Shown here piece by piece: positions 1-7,724 of a stretch of 64,000 bases of DNA. Below the pieces are notes generated by a model, which saw nothing but the letters and a program-made list of their open reading frames with translations, did not search any database and was not told the DNA's origin. Made by a program: the position numbers and the translations under genes. Source of the stretch: Amycolatopsis sp. EV170708-02-1 (GTDB lineage Bacteria > Actinomycetota > Actinomycetes > Mycobacteriales > Pseudonocardiaceae); the NCBI RefSeq assembly GCF_022479115.1, contig NZ_CP092497.1, positions 1,736,001 to 1,800,000 of the forward strand, written 5' to 3'. Within the stretch, counting starts at the first letter, position 1; every line of letters begins with the position of its first letter.

Positions 1-372
1 CCGTTGCGTGCGAACGGCGGAACGGTCGGGCATGGCTTTCAGATACGGCTCGGCCGCGGCGGGTTCGGTCATCGCCACGACCAGCTGGCCACTGTCCTGG
101 TCGAGCCACATGCCGCCGTACTCGGCGCCGCGGTCGCGCCGCAGCAGTTCGTCCAGCTTGCCGCTGTCGGTCTGCAATTCCAGGCGGCGCAACGCCTCCT
201 GTTCGCTCACTCGGTAGTTCTCGACGAGATAGCGCACCGACTCCCGGACCGAAGCGGGGTCGAGCGAGGTGTGGAACGACTGCACGGTGTCGGCCGACGC
301 CGAGCCGCCCAGTGCCGTGGTCGCTGCCAGCACCGAAACGGCCAGGGCCCCCAGTCTTCTAGCTCTCCGCAC
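1..372 (-). CDS. Secreted S1-family peptidase, N-terminal part (cut by window edge)
   Basis: The gene starts at a GTG at 372 behind GAGGAG with 7-nt spacing, and its 124 codons run off the left edge. Residues 1-26 are a signal peptide: two Arg pairs, a hydrophobic core, then a GGSASA-D cleavage-like site. The mature start has YRVSEQEALRRLELQ followed by EYGGMWLDQDSGQLVV. This pattern is the pro-region of streptogrisin/alpha-lytic-type serine proteases, which folds the enzyme and is later cut off. The catalytic domain should lie beyond the edge. The protease assignment rests on the pro-region alone. Confidence 0.75.
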   Translation of the reverse strand, partial: MRRARRLGALAVSVLAATTALGGSASADTVQSFHTSLDPASVRESVRYLVENYRVSEQEALRRLELQTDSGKLDELLRRDRGAEYGGMWLDQDSGQLVVAMTEPAAAEPYLKAMPDRSAVRTQR

Positions 373-495
373 GAGATCTCCTCACATGTCGGGACTTCGC
401 GATCATTTAACCGGAGGACACCGAACGGGCGTGGGGATTTTCCGACATTGCGGCGCCCCGTGCCCGCGCTGCGGCGGGCACGGGGCGGAATTCGG

Positions 496-897
496 CTACA
501 GACTCGGCTCTCGCCGCTGTTTACCTTGCCGGGCCTTGACAATCCAGGCGCAGAAGAGAGTGAGGAGACCGACGCTGGTCCCCGCCGACACACCGACTTC
601 CGGAGTGCTGATCTGGACGACGCCGACGACGACCCCGCCGCCGATGGTCAGCAGAAGGCACATCCGCAATGTCGGGGCCCAGCCGGCGAGCACCGCCATC
701 GCCAGGCAGAGCCAGCTGTCGCGGGTCTGCACTTTGCGATGGCGGCCCGGCGTCCTCAGCAGCGGCCGCGCCGCGCGGATCATCTCCGCTGACGTCGCCA
801 CCCGCCGAGCCGGCTTTTCGACGTGCTCGATGACGATTTTGACCCGTTGGGGCGGTCCGTTGTCTGGTGTCTTCGCGTTATCAGGCTGTATGGTCAC
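496..897 (-). CDS. Small membrane protein of unknown function
   Basis: This 133-aa protein starts at a GTG behind a weak AGGAC. Its N-terminal ~55 residues are polar and basic and contain VKIVIEHVEKPARR. Two or three hydrophobic segments follow: about 60-75, 80-97 (LLLTIGGGVVVGVV) and 105-120 (GLLTLFCAWIV). The tail is basic (KARQGKQRRE), which suggests a cytosolic C-terminus. I recognise no family. Third-position GC is high, which supports real coding. It lies 123 bp upstream of the protease gene on the same strand, so the two could be co-transcribed. Confidence 0.6.
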   Translation of the reverse strand: MTIQPDNAKTPDNGPPQRVKIVIEHVEKPARRVATSAEMIRAARPLLRTPGRHRKVQTRDSWLCLAMAVLAGWAPTLRMCLLLTIGGGVVVGVVQISTPEVGVSAGTSVGLLTLFCAWIVKARQGKQRREPSL

Positions 898-1613
898 GAC
901 CGTCCTGTCCTTGTTCTAGCGAGCTTGCGAATGGACATCCGCGTGGCCTCCTGTGACAGCAGGGGGCCACGCGTGCGTTACCGGTTCTTGACCGGTGCGG
1001 CTGAGGACATCTTGGCGAAAGCGGACTGTGACCGTTCAGTCGTACAGCGTGTGTCGCGCTGAACGGTATGCACGCGTCGCTCAACGGTCTGGGTGACCCC
1101 GAGAACTACTAAAAGTAGCGGGTGCGACCGAACGGCCCAGCGCCGCCGAAGGCCCGGAAACTTGCCTTTCCGGCGTTGGGCCAGGTCGGCGCGGAACGTC
1201 CGCCGTCGATTCCCTCCGCAGGTGGGAACCGGCTTTCTCTTGTCGGTGCGCGGTTTTTGGGCGCGATGCGAAATGCTGATCGCAACTGCCGAGTACGGTC
1301 GAATATCGGGCAAGCTCGACGACATTCGAGCAGTCGTCCTCACGTTGCGTTCACTCGATCAGGCGTTTGGTCGCCCGTTGTCGGCCCGCTCGGCTTACCA
1401 ACAGCGAGTGACTGGTCTGATCGGGTGGACAGCTCAGCTGAGCAGAAGGAGCGCGTAGTAGGCGAGGAAGTGGGAATTGGGACGTTGAGTGTTCCCGATC
1501 CTTCGTTGATCAAGGTCCGGGGCCGACTGGGGAGGATTCTGGACACTCAACGTCCGAAATCCTCCCCGCTCGACATCGGCCGCACCACTCGCGAGATCAT
1601 CTACGATGCGGAC
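898..1613. other. Gene-poor stretch with inverted repeats
   Basis: About 700 bp lie between the membrane protein and the methyltransferase with no gene I can support. Open frames exist on both strands but lack ribosome sites and family-like residues. ACCGTTCAG (1031-1039) and CTGAACGGT (1059-1067) form a 9-bp inverted repeat with a 19-nt spacer. A larger stem-loop lies at 1480-1555 and is listed separately. No tRNA-like fold was seen. Confidence 0.5.
1480..1555. repeat. Long stem-loop just upstream of the methyltransferase
   Basis: GGACGTTGAGTGTTCC (1480-1495) pairs with GGACACTCAACGTCC (1541-1555) with one mismatch or bulge. Pairing can continue inwards through GATCCT and AGGAT. It resembles the other intergenic hairpins of this window in length and stability. 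Because it interrupts the open frame leading into the methyltransferase, it argues that translation starts after 1555. Confidence 0.6.
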
Positions 1614-2297
1614 GTGGACGAACGACCGATCACCACGGCGCAGCGCAACTTCCGGCGGGTCGCGGACGAGCTGGAAAGCATGGGGACCCAGGATCGTTTC
1701 ACCTACATCTTCCGCTCCCGATTGTGGAGTTCCTCGTCGGTCTCCGGGCCTGGCTCCGAGTCCGTCCAGACGCGGGAGCTGAGCGACCGGCTCCCGGCCC
1801 TCCTCGATCGCTTCGGGGTTCGGACGCTACTCGATCTTCCATGCGGTGATTACGGCTGGCTCAGCGAGGTGGAGCTCGATCTCGACCGGTACATCGGTGC
1901 GGATATCGTTCCCGATCTGATCGAGCTGAACGCCGAGCGGTTCCGGGACGATCCGGTCCACGAGTTCCGGGTGCTCGATCTGACCGCCGATCCGCTACCG
2001 TCGGCCGATCTCGTGCTGTGCCGGGATTGTCTGGTGCATCTGAGTTTCGCCGACATCGAGCGGGCGCTGCGCAACCTCCGACGGAGCGGTTCCCGGTACC
2101 TGCTGACTACGACTTTCACCGAATTGGGCACCAATGCCGACATCGTGACCGGCGACTGGCGGCCGCTGAACCTGTGCCGGGAGCCGTTCGGGTTCCCCGA
2201 GCCGCTGGCGGTGCTGGTCGAAGGATGCACGGAAGAGGGCGGCGCCTACGCCGACAAGTCCTTGGGGCTGTGGGAGATCTCCGCGATCGTGGACTAG
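1614..2297 (+). CDS. Class I SAM-dependent methyltransferase
   Basis: A Rossmann-type methyltransferase of about 227 aa. The glycine-rich SAM motif is [14 protein letters not shown]. An acidic strand end follows in YIGADIV, and a motif IV-like segment reads [17 protein letters not shown]. The N-terminal [10 protein letters not shown] and SVSGPGSE match small actinobacterial methyltransferases of unknown substrate. The start is uncertain. GTG at 1614 is preferred because coding-like codons precede the ATG at 1680, while a long hairpin ends at 1555. The ATG at 1680 would give 205 aa. The last 4 bp overlap the convergent DUF1348 gene. The substrate cannot be inferred. Confidence 0.75.
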   Translation: MDERPITTAQRNFRRVADELESMGTQDRFTYIFRSRLWSSSSVSGPGSESVQTRELSDRLPALLDRFGVRTLLDLPCGDYGWLSEVELDLDRYIGADIVPDLIELNAERFRDDPVHEFRVLDLTADPLPSADLVLCRDCLVHLSFADIERALRNLRRSGSRYLLTTTFTELGTNADIVTGDWRPLNLCREPFGFPEPLAVLVEGCTEEGGAYADKSLGLWEISAIVD

Positions 2298-2755
2298 CGG
2301 AGCGGGAATTCGATGCCGTGCTCCTCCTGCGGGCGCGGGCCGAAGATGCGTCGCTCGGCCTCGGGGATGGCAACGTCGTTGATGCTCGCCTCGCGACGGC
2401 TCATCAGGCCGTGCTCGTCGAACTCCCAGAGCTCGTTGCCGTAGCTGCGCCACCATTGTCCGGCCTGGTCGTGCCATTCGTACTGGAACCGGACGGCGAT
2501 CCGGTTCCCGGTGAACGTCCAGAGGTTCTTGCGCAGCGCGTACTCCAGCTCTCGCTCCCACTTCGCGGTCAGGAACGTGACGATCTCCTCCCGGCCTCGG
2601 ACGAAGGTCTCGCGGTTCCGCCAGACGGAGTCGGGCGTGTACGCCGACGACACCTTCCGGGGATCGCGGGTGTTCCAGGCGTCCTCTGCAGCTTGGACCT
2701 TCCGCAACGCCGTCTCTCTGGTGAACGGCGGGTAGGGCGGGCGATCTTCCGTCAT
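2294..2755 (-). CDS. DUF1348 (SnoaL/NTF2-like) family protein
   Basis: A complete 153-aa protein of the nuclear-transport-factor-2 fold. The family pattern is clear: [70 protein letters not shown] and [16 protein letters not shown]. Such proteins bind or turn over small hydrophobic ligands, but DUF1348 members have no agreed reaction. It is transcribed away from a TetR gene across an 88-bp spacer holding two matching palindromes, so it is very probably that repressor's target. Confidence 0.85.
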   Translation of the reverse strand: MTEDRPPYPPFTRETALRKVQAAEDAWNTRDPRKVSSAYTPDSVWRNRETFVRGREEIVTFLTAKWERELEYALRKNLWTFTGNRIAVRFQYEWHDQAGQWWRSYGNELWEFDEHGLMSRREASINDVAIPEAERRIFGPRPQEEHGIEFPLR

Positions 2756-2774
2756 GTCGAACCTCCTCGTGTCG

Positions 2775-2790
2775 AGAACGTGCGTTCTCT
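2775..2790. promoter_or_regulatory. TetR operator candidate 1
   Basis: GAGAACGTGCGTTCTC has perfect 7-bp arms around a 2-bp centre. It lies 20 bp upstream of the DUF1348 start and 36 bp (centre to centre) from a near-identical second copy. Confidence 0.65.
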
Positions 2791-2810
2791 ACGTCTGGCG
2801 CCTACGATAG

Positions 2811-2826
2811 GGAACGACCGTTCTCA
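2811..2826. promoter_or_regulatory. TetR operator candidate 2
   Basis: GGGAACGACCGTTCTC is the second copy of the palindrome, with 6 of 7 arm positions matching. It lies 18 bp before the tetR ATG. The position suggests autoregulation as well as control of the divergent gene. Confidence 0.65.
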
Positions 2827-2843
2827 ACGTCAAGGGAGTACCG

Positions 2844-3407
2844 ATGCCGGCCGCCGTCACCGACGAGCAGAACCGTGTGGATCGCGAAGCCCTGCTCGAT
2901 TCCGCCGAGAAGCTCTTCTACGAGAACGGCATCCAGGCGGTCGGGATGGATCAGGTCCGCGCGGCGTCCGGCCTCTCGCTCAAGCGGATCTACCGGTTCT
3001 TCGAAGCCAAGGAAGACCTCGTGGTGGCGATGCTCAAACGCCGCGATCAGCGTTGGCGAGGCAGCCTGGCCGCCCATGTCGAACAGGTCCAGGATCCCCG
3101 GGAGCGCGTGCTCTCGATCTTCGATTGGCTCGCCGAGTGGTTCGCCGAACCCGGCTTCCGGGGCTGCGCCTGGATCAACGCTTACGGCGAATTCGGCCCG
3201 TCGTCCGCGGCGGTGCTGGCCGAAGTGCGGACGCACAAACAGGCGTTCCACGAGCAGATCGAAAACTGGGTGCGGGCCACCGGGCGACCGGTGACGGAGC
3301 CGGTCTACCTGCTCGCCGAAGGGGCCATCGTGACAGCGGGTATCTCCGGCGATCCTGCGCCGGCCTTGCAGGCGCGCGAGGCCGTCAAGGCGCTGCTCAC
3401 CAGTTGA
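2844..3407 (+). CDS. TetR/AcrR family regulator
   Basis: A 187-aa repressor-type protein. The N-terminal helix-turn-helix covers residues ~12-58: REALLDSAEKLFYENG, then VGMDQVRAASGLSLKRIYRFFEAKEDLV. The ligand domain follows (FDWLAEWFAEPGFRGCAWINAYGEFG), a pattern of TetR proteins with a C-terminal domain close to the YcdC/AcrR type. AAGGGAG precedes the ATG. It faces the DUF1348 gene across two GAGAACG palindromes, which it probably binds. Its last 11 bp overlap the convergent acyltransferase gene. The inducer is unknown. Confidence 0.88.
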   Translation: MPAAVTDEQNRVDREALLDSAEKLFYENGIQAVGMDQVRAASGLSLKRIYRFFEAKEDLVVAMLKRRDQRWRGSLAAHVEQVQDPRERVLSIFDWLAEWFAEPGFRGCAWINAYGEFGPSSAAVLAEVRTHKQAFHEQIENWVRATGRPVTEPVYLLAEGAIVTAGISGDPAPALQAREAVKALLTS

Positions 3408-5406
3408 GCGCGCTGATCATGCCTCGTTCCAGCACCGGGGAGAGGGTGGTCATGAAGCTGGCGGTGACGTGGTTGTCATCCATGTACACCAGCACGTTCC
3501 CCACGACCGGACGGCAGAGTCCCCGCCCGCAGAAGTAGTCGCTGAAGTCGAGGAAGGACACGTTCTCGGGGATGTCCTTCAGTTTCGCGTAAGGCGGCTC
3601 GGTGAGCAGTTTGTTCCGCGGCACGGCGCATTCGGGTGCTTTGATCCCATGCGCGTCGATACAGCTGGGCGGGGAGAAACCGGGGCGGGGACTGTCGCGG
3701 ATCGCCACGACCGGGATCCCCGCGCGGTCGAGGACCTTCCACTGGTCGACGAACCCTTGCGGAGTCTTCTCGGTGGGGCCGACCCGGACGTCGCGAGTGG
3801 ACAGTGCCACGACGGCGTCGGGGCGCATCGCCAGGATTTCCTTCTGTGCCGCGGAATTCCACGCGAGACAGCCCGGGTCGCCCGGCATCACGTCCGACGT
3901 CGTGGAGAACGGGCACGCTCCCTTGAGCATGAAGGTGACCTGGTAGCCGTTCTTCTCCGCCATCGGTTTGATCGCGGCCAGGTATTGCTGCATATGCGAG
4001 TCGCCGACGGCGACGATCGTCTTCGCCGGGACGCCCTCCGGCCGGGAGGTGCAGACTTCGAGGATCTGGTCGAACCGGGACGGCGTGCACCGCGCGTCGG
4101 GGATACCGCCCCAGTCGTTCGGGACGGCGATCAACGGCGGTAGCGCCTCTTTGCCGGGGACGGTCTTCTTCGGCGCTTCCGGGTCGCGGGCCATCGCGCC
4201 GGGATGATGGTGGTCGTCGAGCGCGATGGTGAAGTCGGCCTTCTTGGTGCTCACCACCTGCCAGGTTCCGGCGACCAGGAGCACCGGCAGCAGGGTGAGC
4301 ACGGCGAACCGATACGCACCCCAGGGTGTCCGCTCGCCGATCGAAGACTTCCGCACCGGTTCTTCGACGAACCGGTAGGTGACGGCCGCCAAGACCAGGG
4401 ACACACCGATCACCACCGCCCCGCCGAGTGGCCCGACGGCCTCGCGATGCCGGGCGACCAGGTAGAACAGCAGCACCGGCCAGTGCCACAGGTACAGCGC
4501 GTAGCTGAGGTTGCCCAGGTGCACCAGCGGCCGCGAAGACAGGATCCGGTCCGCGCCCGCGCGGCTGCCGGTCGCGCCCGCGATGATCACGAGCGCTGCC
4601 GAGACGGTCGGCCACAAGGCCGCCCAGCCGGGGAAGACCTCGCCCACGTCCAGGACCATCCCGCAGGTCACCAGCCCGGCCACGCCGAGCCAGCCGAGCA
4701 GGATCCGGGCGAGCCGAGGCAGGACGAACCGGTCGACGGCCAGTGCGAGCAGCCCGCCGAGGGCGAACTCCCAGAGCCGCGTGAGGGAGTGGAAGTAGGC
4801 CAGTGGCTGGTTCGTCGCGGTCAGCCGGATGGAGAACGCCAGCGACACGGCGAACAGCACACCGAGAGTGATCGTGACCGACCCGGTCAGGGAACGGCGC
4901 AGCCGGGTGGCGGCGAAGGCCACGAGCCCGATCAGCAGCGGCCACACGAGATAGAACTGCCCCTGAATGGACAGCGACCAGTAGTGCTGGACGACACTCG
5001 CCGTGTTGTGCTGGGCGAAGTAGTCGACCGAGTCGGCCGCGAGCCGCCAGTTCTCGACGTAGAGCGCGGCGGCGAAGACCTCCTTGATGGTCTGGAACCA
5101 TCGATCCTGCGGCAGCAGCCACATCCCCAGCACGAGCACCGCGAACAGGACGGTCAATGCGGCGGGGAACAACCGCTTGAGCATCCGGCCCCACAGCGGG
5201 CGGAAGTCGATCCGTCCGCGGCCGGCGGCCCGGACCAGCCGGCCGGTGATCAGGAACCCGGAGATCAGGAAGAAGACGTCGACGCCGCCGGAGATCCGGC
5301 CCAGCCACACGTGGTAGACCACGACCAGTAGCGCCGCGAGGGCGCGCAGCCCCTGCAACTCTGGCCGATAGCGGCGGCGCGTCACCGCTGCCTCGGCGGC
5401 TGGCAT
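3397..5406 (-). CDS. Acyltransferase-3 family membrane protein with SGNH domain
   Basis: A 669-aa OafA-type protein. Residues ~12-360 hold the acyltransferase-3 domain with about ten membrane segments, opening with RPELQGLRALAALLVVVYHV, including the usual catalytic His, and GGVDVFFLISGFLIT. Residues ~420-665 are an extracytoplasmic SGNH hydrolase-like domain with the nucleophile motif VAVGDSHMQQY and a late DDNHVT as the DxxH element. This architecture O-acylates cell-envelope glycans or secreted glycosides. The acceptor here is unknown. GAGGAA lies 7 nt before the ATG. It is monocistronic, convergent with tetR. Confidence 0.9.
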   Translation of the reverse strand: MPAAEAAVTRRRYRPELQGLRALAALLVVVYHVWLGRISGGVDVFFLISGFLITGRLVRAAGRGRIDFRPLWGRMLKRLFPAALTVLFAVLVLGMWLLPQDRWFQTIKEVFAAALYVENWRLAADSVDYFAQHNTASVVQHYWSLSIQGQFYLVWPLLIGLVAFAATRLRRSLTGSVTITLGVLFAVSLAFSIRLTATNQPLAYFHSLTRLWEFALGGLLALAVDRFVLPRLARILLGWLGVAGLVTCGMVLDVGEVFPGWAALWPTVSAALVIIAGATGSRAGADRILSSRPLVHLGNLSYALYLWHWPVLLFYLVARHREAVGPLGGAVVIGVSLVLAAVTYRFVEEPVRKSSIGERTPWGAYRFAVLTLLPVLLVAGTWQVVSTKKADFTIALDDHHHPGAMARDPEAPKKTVPGKEALPPLIAVPNDWGGIPDARCTPSRFDQILEVCTSRPEGVPAKTIVAVGDSHMQQYLAAIKPMAEKNGYQVTFMLKGACPFSTTSDVMPGDPGCLAWNSAAQKEILAMRPDAVVALSTRDVRVGPTEKTPQGFVDQWKVLDRAGIPVVAIRDSPRPGFSPPSCIDAHGIKAPECAVPRNKLLTEPPYAKLKDIPENVSFLDFSDYFCGRGLCRPVVGNVLVYMDDNHVTASFMTTLSPVLERGMISALNW

Positions 5407-5521
5407 ACGCGATTCCTCACTGACGGTCGGACGTCCTGGCAGCCTAGGTGGTCACTCAGGGTGATCTCGTTCCCGTTGTCAGAGGGTGTCGCGAAAGCCA
5501 GCCGCGCCAGGCATCCGGCTT

Positions 5522-6520
5522 CTACACAGCGCGCGCGATCGCGATCGAGCCGTCCAGCCGCGCACCGGCTTCGTAGAACATGTACTCCTTGCCGTTCATC
5601 GTCCCGAACGAAGGAGCCGCGCAGCGCCCGTTGTCCGGTGCGCCCGGCAGCGGCGCGTGGAAGACGCCGAGGTGCCTGCGCTTACTGAAGTCGTTCCCGA
5701 CCTCGGTGATGAGCATGTTGCCGCCGGCTTCGATGTTCTCGTGGTAGATGACGTACGTCGAGGTGCCGCGTTGGGCGATGGTCGGGGCGCCGATGTTGCT
5801 CGCGCCGACCTCTTCCGGACGGATCAGCGGGGTCTGCGAGAACGTCCAGTTCCGCCCGTCGGCGGACCAGCCCCAGCCGATCGAACGATGATTGCTCTTG
5901 TCGTTGATCATGAAGACCATCACGTACTTCGCGCCACGCGACGGCAGGCTGTGCCGGAACACCCGCGCATAGGAGGTCTCCGTGGTGCCCGCGGGAAGCA
6001 TCGAGGTCGAGAGCACCACCTTGTCGTAGGTGAAGTGGATCCCGTCCTTGGACCGCGCGAGACGGGTCGTGGTGTTCTCGCCGTGGAAGTACAGCCACAG
6101 CTCGCGCGCGTCTTCGTTCCACAGCACGTGCGACGACGAGACGTGGGAGACGCTGTAGTGCGGATTCCAGGTCCTCTTGACGATCGGGTTGCCCGGATAC
6201 TCGATGAAGGGGCCTTCGAGGCTGTCGGCGTAGGAAAGGCAGATCCCGCCCGGCGCGTCGTGCGGGGCGTAGTAGAGGTAGTAGCGGCCCAGCGGGTTCG
6301 CGATCCGGCCGGCGACACCGCGGATGCACGGGAAGATCAGTTCGCCGGTCGGGTTGTACTTCAGCTTGCTCTTGTCGAACGCGGTGCGCAGGAACCGGTA
6401 CTCCGGGAATCCGGCCGGCGCCGCGGCCGCGGACCCGGCACCCAGGACGGGCATCGCGGCCAGGCCGAGGCCTACTCCGGCGGCTCCGCGCAGAGCCGCG
6501 CGTCGGGACAGCTCGGTCAT
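5522..6520 (-). CDS. Tat-exported five-bladed beta-propeller glycosidase-like protein
   Basis: A 332-aa secreted protein from the ATG at 6520, behind AAGGGAG. A twin-arginine signal (SRRAALRGAAG plus a hydrophobic stretch ending AGSAAAA) covers residues 1-34. The rest reads as propeller blades of the GH43/GH32/GH117 superfamily: YYLYYAPHD, GICLSYADSLEGPF, SSSHVLWNEDARELWLYFHG and GWGWSADGRNW. Catalytic acids cannot be assigned by eye, so the exact family is open. It is divergent from a LacI regulator across a spacer with two LacI-type operators, so it should be induced with the downstream catabolic operon. It probably acts on an extracellular glycan or glycoside. Confidence 0.72.
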   Translation of the reverse strand: MTELSRRAALRGAAGVGLGLAAMPVLGAGSAAAAPAGFPEYRFLRTAFDKSKLKYNPTGELIFPCIRGVAGRIANPLGRYYLYYAPHDAPGGICLSYADSLEGPFIEYPGNPIVKRTWNPHYSVSHVSSSHVLWNEDARELWLYFHGENTTTRLARSKDGIHFTYDKVVLSTSMLPAGTTETSYARVFRHSLPSRGAKYVMVFMINDKSNHRSIGWGWSADGRNWTFSQTPLIRPEEVGASNIGAPTIAQRGTSTYVIYHENIEAGGNMLITEVGNDFSKRRHLGVFHAPLPGAPDNGRCAAPSFGTMNGKEYMFYEAGARLDGSIAIARAV

Positions 6521-6594
6521 GCGGACACTCCCTTTCGTCGGCGTTGACGTGCTCCGTCCAACCATTCGGACCGCCGCCGCGGACCGTCAAGGAG

Positions 6595-6608
6595 CTAATA
6601 CGTATTAG
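6595..6608. promoter_or_regulatory. LacI-type operator, copy 1
   Basis: CTAATACGTATTAG is a perfect 14-bp palindrome with the central CG typical of LacI/GalR sites. It lies about 75 bp upstream of the propeller protein start. Confidence 0.7.
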
Positions 6609-6680
6609 TCCTGCTCAGCCGCGGTATCGGACAGGATGAGCCGGTTTCCTTGATTTCGGCGCATGCCGCACAGATGCTCG

Positions 6681-6696
6681 GCTAAACCGCATTAGC
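6681..6696. promoter_or_regulatory. LacI-type operator, copy 2
   Basis: GCTAAACCGCATTAGC is a 16-bp imperfect palindrome with the same GCTAA...TTAGC half-sites as copy 1. It lies 18 bp before the lacI ATG, just before the ribosome site, so it should autoregulate lacI and the genes after it. Confidence 0.7.
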
Positions 6697-6714
6697 GCCC
6701 TTCAAGGAGACGGA

Positions 6715-7716
6715 ATGGCATCTGGTCGGCGGCCGCCCCGGCAGGCGGACATCGCCCGCATCGCCGGGGTTTCGCAGGCGACCGTTTCCGTGGTGCTCGG
6801 CGGGAACCGGTCGGTGCGGATGGCCGAATCGACCCGGCGGCGAGTGATGGAAGTGGCGCAGGATCTCGGCTACGTCCCGCATCCGGTCGCGACCCGGCTC
6901 GCTCGGTCGCGGTCGAATCTGCTCGGGCTCTACACCTTCCGCAGCGCCTTCCCGACCGACGAGGCGGACACCTACCACCCGATTCTGTCCGGTGTGGAGG
7001 AAGAAGCGGCCAAACTCGGCCAGGACCTCATCCTGTTCACCGGCACCAGCGGACCCGGTGCCCGGCAGGAGGCCGCGATCCGCCGGACCCGGCTGGCCGA
7101 CGGCTGCCTGTTCTTCGGCAGGCACGTACCGGAGGGGCCGGTGTCGCGGCTCGTCGACGACGGCTTCCCCTTGGTCTACATCGGACGGCGGCCCGAGCTC
7201 GGCGGACGGATCCCGTACGTCGGCGCGGATTACGTGACGGCGTCCGCGTTGGTGCTGCGACGCCTGCTCGATCTCGGTCACCGCGAGATCCGGTATGTCC
7301 GCGAGGCGGACGAGGCGCCGTCCTCGGAGGATCGGCAACGCGGAGTGGTACGCGCGGCCCCCCACACCGGCGTCGTCCGGTTGCAGGGCGCGAACCTGAC
7401 CGCGACGACCGTTCGTGGCTGGGTCGACGGCGGGGTGACCGCCGTCGTGGTGGAGGGCACCGACACCGGGACGGCGTACCGGGCGGTCCGGCAGGCCGTC
7501 GACGCCGCCGGACTGTCCACTCCGGACGATCTCTCGCTGGCGGTGCTCGGCGGCCCGCCGGGGGTGAGCGGTTTCGAGGTTCCCATGCGGGAGATGGGCA
7601 GACGCGCCGTGCGCCTGCTGGTCGACCTCGTGACCGAACGGACGACCGCGCCGCAGCAGCTGTTGCGGTGCCCACAGGTGGACGGCGCCCAAGTCGGCCC
7701 ACCGCGATCCCGATAG
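6715..7716 (+). CDS. LacI family transcriptional regulator
   Basis: 333 aa with AAGGAGA before the ATG. The LacI helix-turn-helix (residues ~9-56) reads ADIARIAGVSQATVSVVLGG and continues to the hinge helix YVPHPVATRLARSRSNLLGLY. A periplasmic-binding-protein-like sugar domain follows (residues ~65-320). Part of the middle (about 200-240) is shorter than in typical members. Two matching palindromes flank its own start and the divergent secreted propeller gene. The FAD oxidoreductase start lies 8 bp after its stop, so it probably heads and controls a six-gene operon. The inducer is unknown but may be a glycan-derived sugar or acid. Confidence 0.9.
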   Translation: MASGRRPPRQADIARIAGVSQATVSVVLGGNRSVRMAESTRRRVMEVAQDLGYVPHPVATRLARSRSNLLGLYTFRSAFPTDEADTYHPILSGVEEEAAKLGQDLILFTGTSGPGARQEAAIRRTRLADGCLFFGRHVPEGPVSRLVDDGFPLVYIGRRPELGGRIPYVGADYVTASALVLRRLLDLGHREIRYVREADEAPSSEDRQRGVVRAAPHTGVVRLQGANLTATTVRGWVDGGVTAVVVEGTDTGTAYRAVRQAVDAAGLSTPDDLSLAVLGGPPGVSGFEVPMREMGRRAVRLLVDLVTERTTAPQQLLRCPQVDGAQVGPPRSR

Positions 7717-7724
7717 GACGGAAC

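Noticed and set aside
978-1343. Possible 121-aa minus-strand gene in the gene-poor stretch
   Set aside because: Basic, low-complexity translation, no ribosome site and no recognisable pattern. Treated as non-coding.
1122-1613. Upstream extension of the methyltransferase reading frame
   Set aside because: No ribosome site, unlike-family residues, and a long stem-loop at 1480-1555 inside it. Coding-like codons begin only after about 1560.
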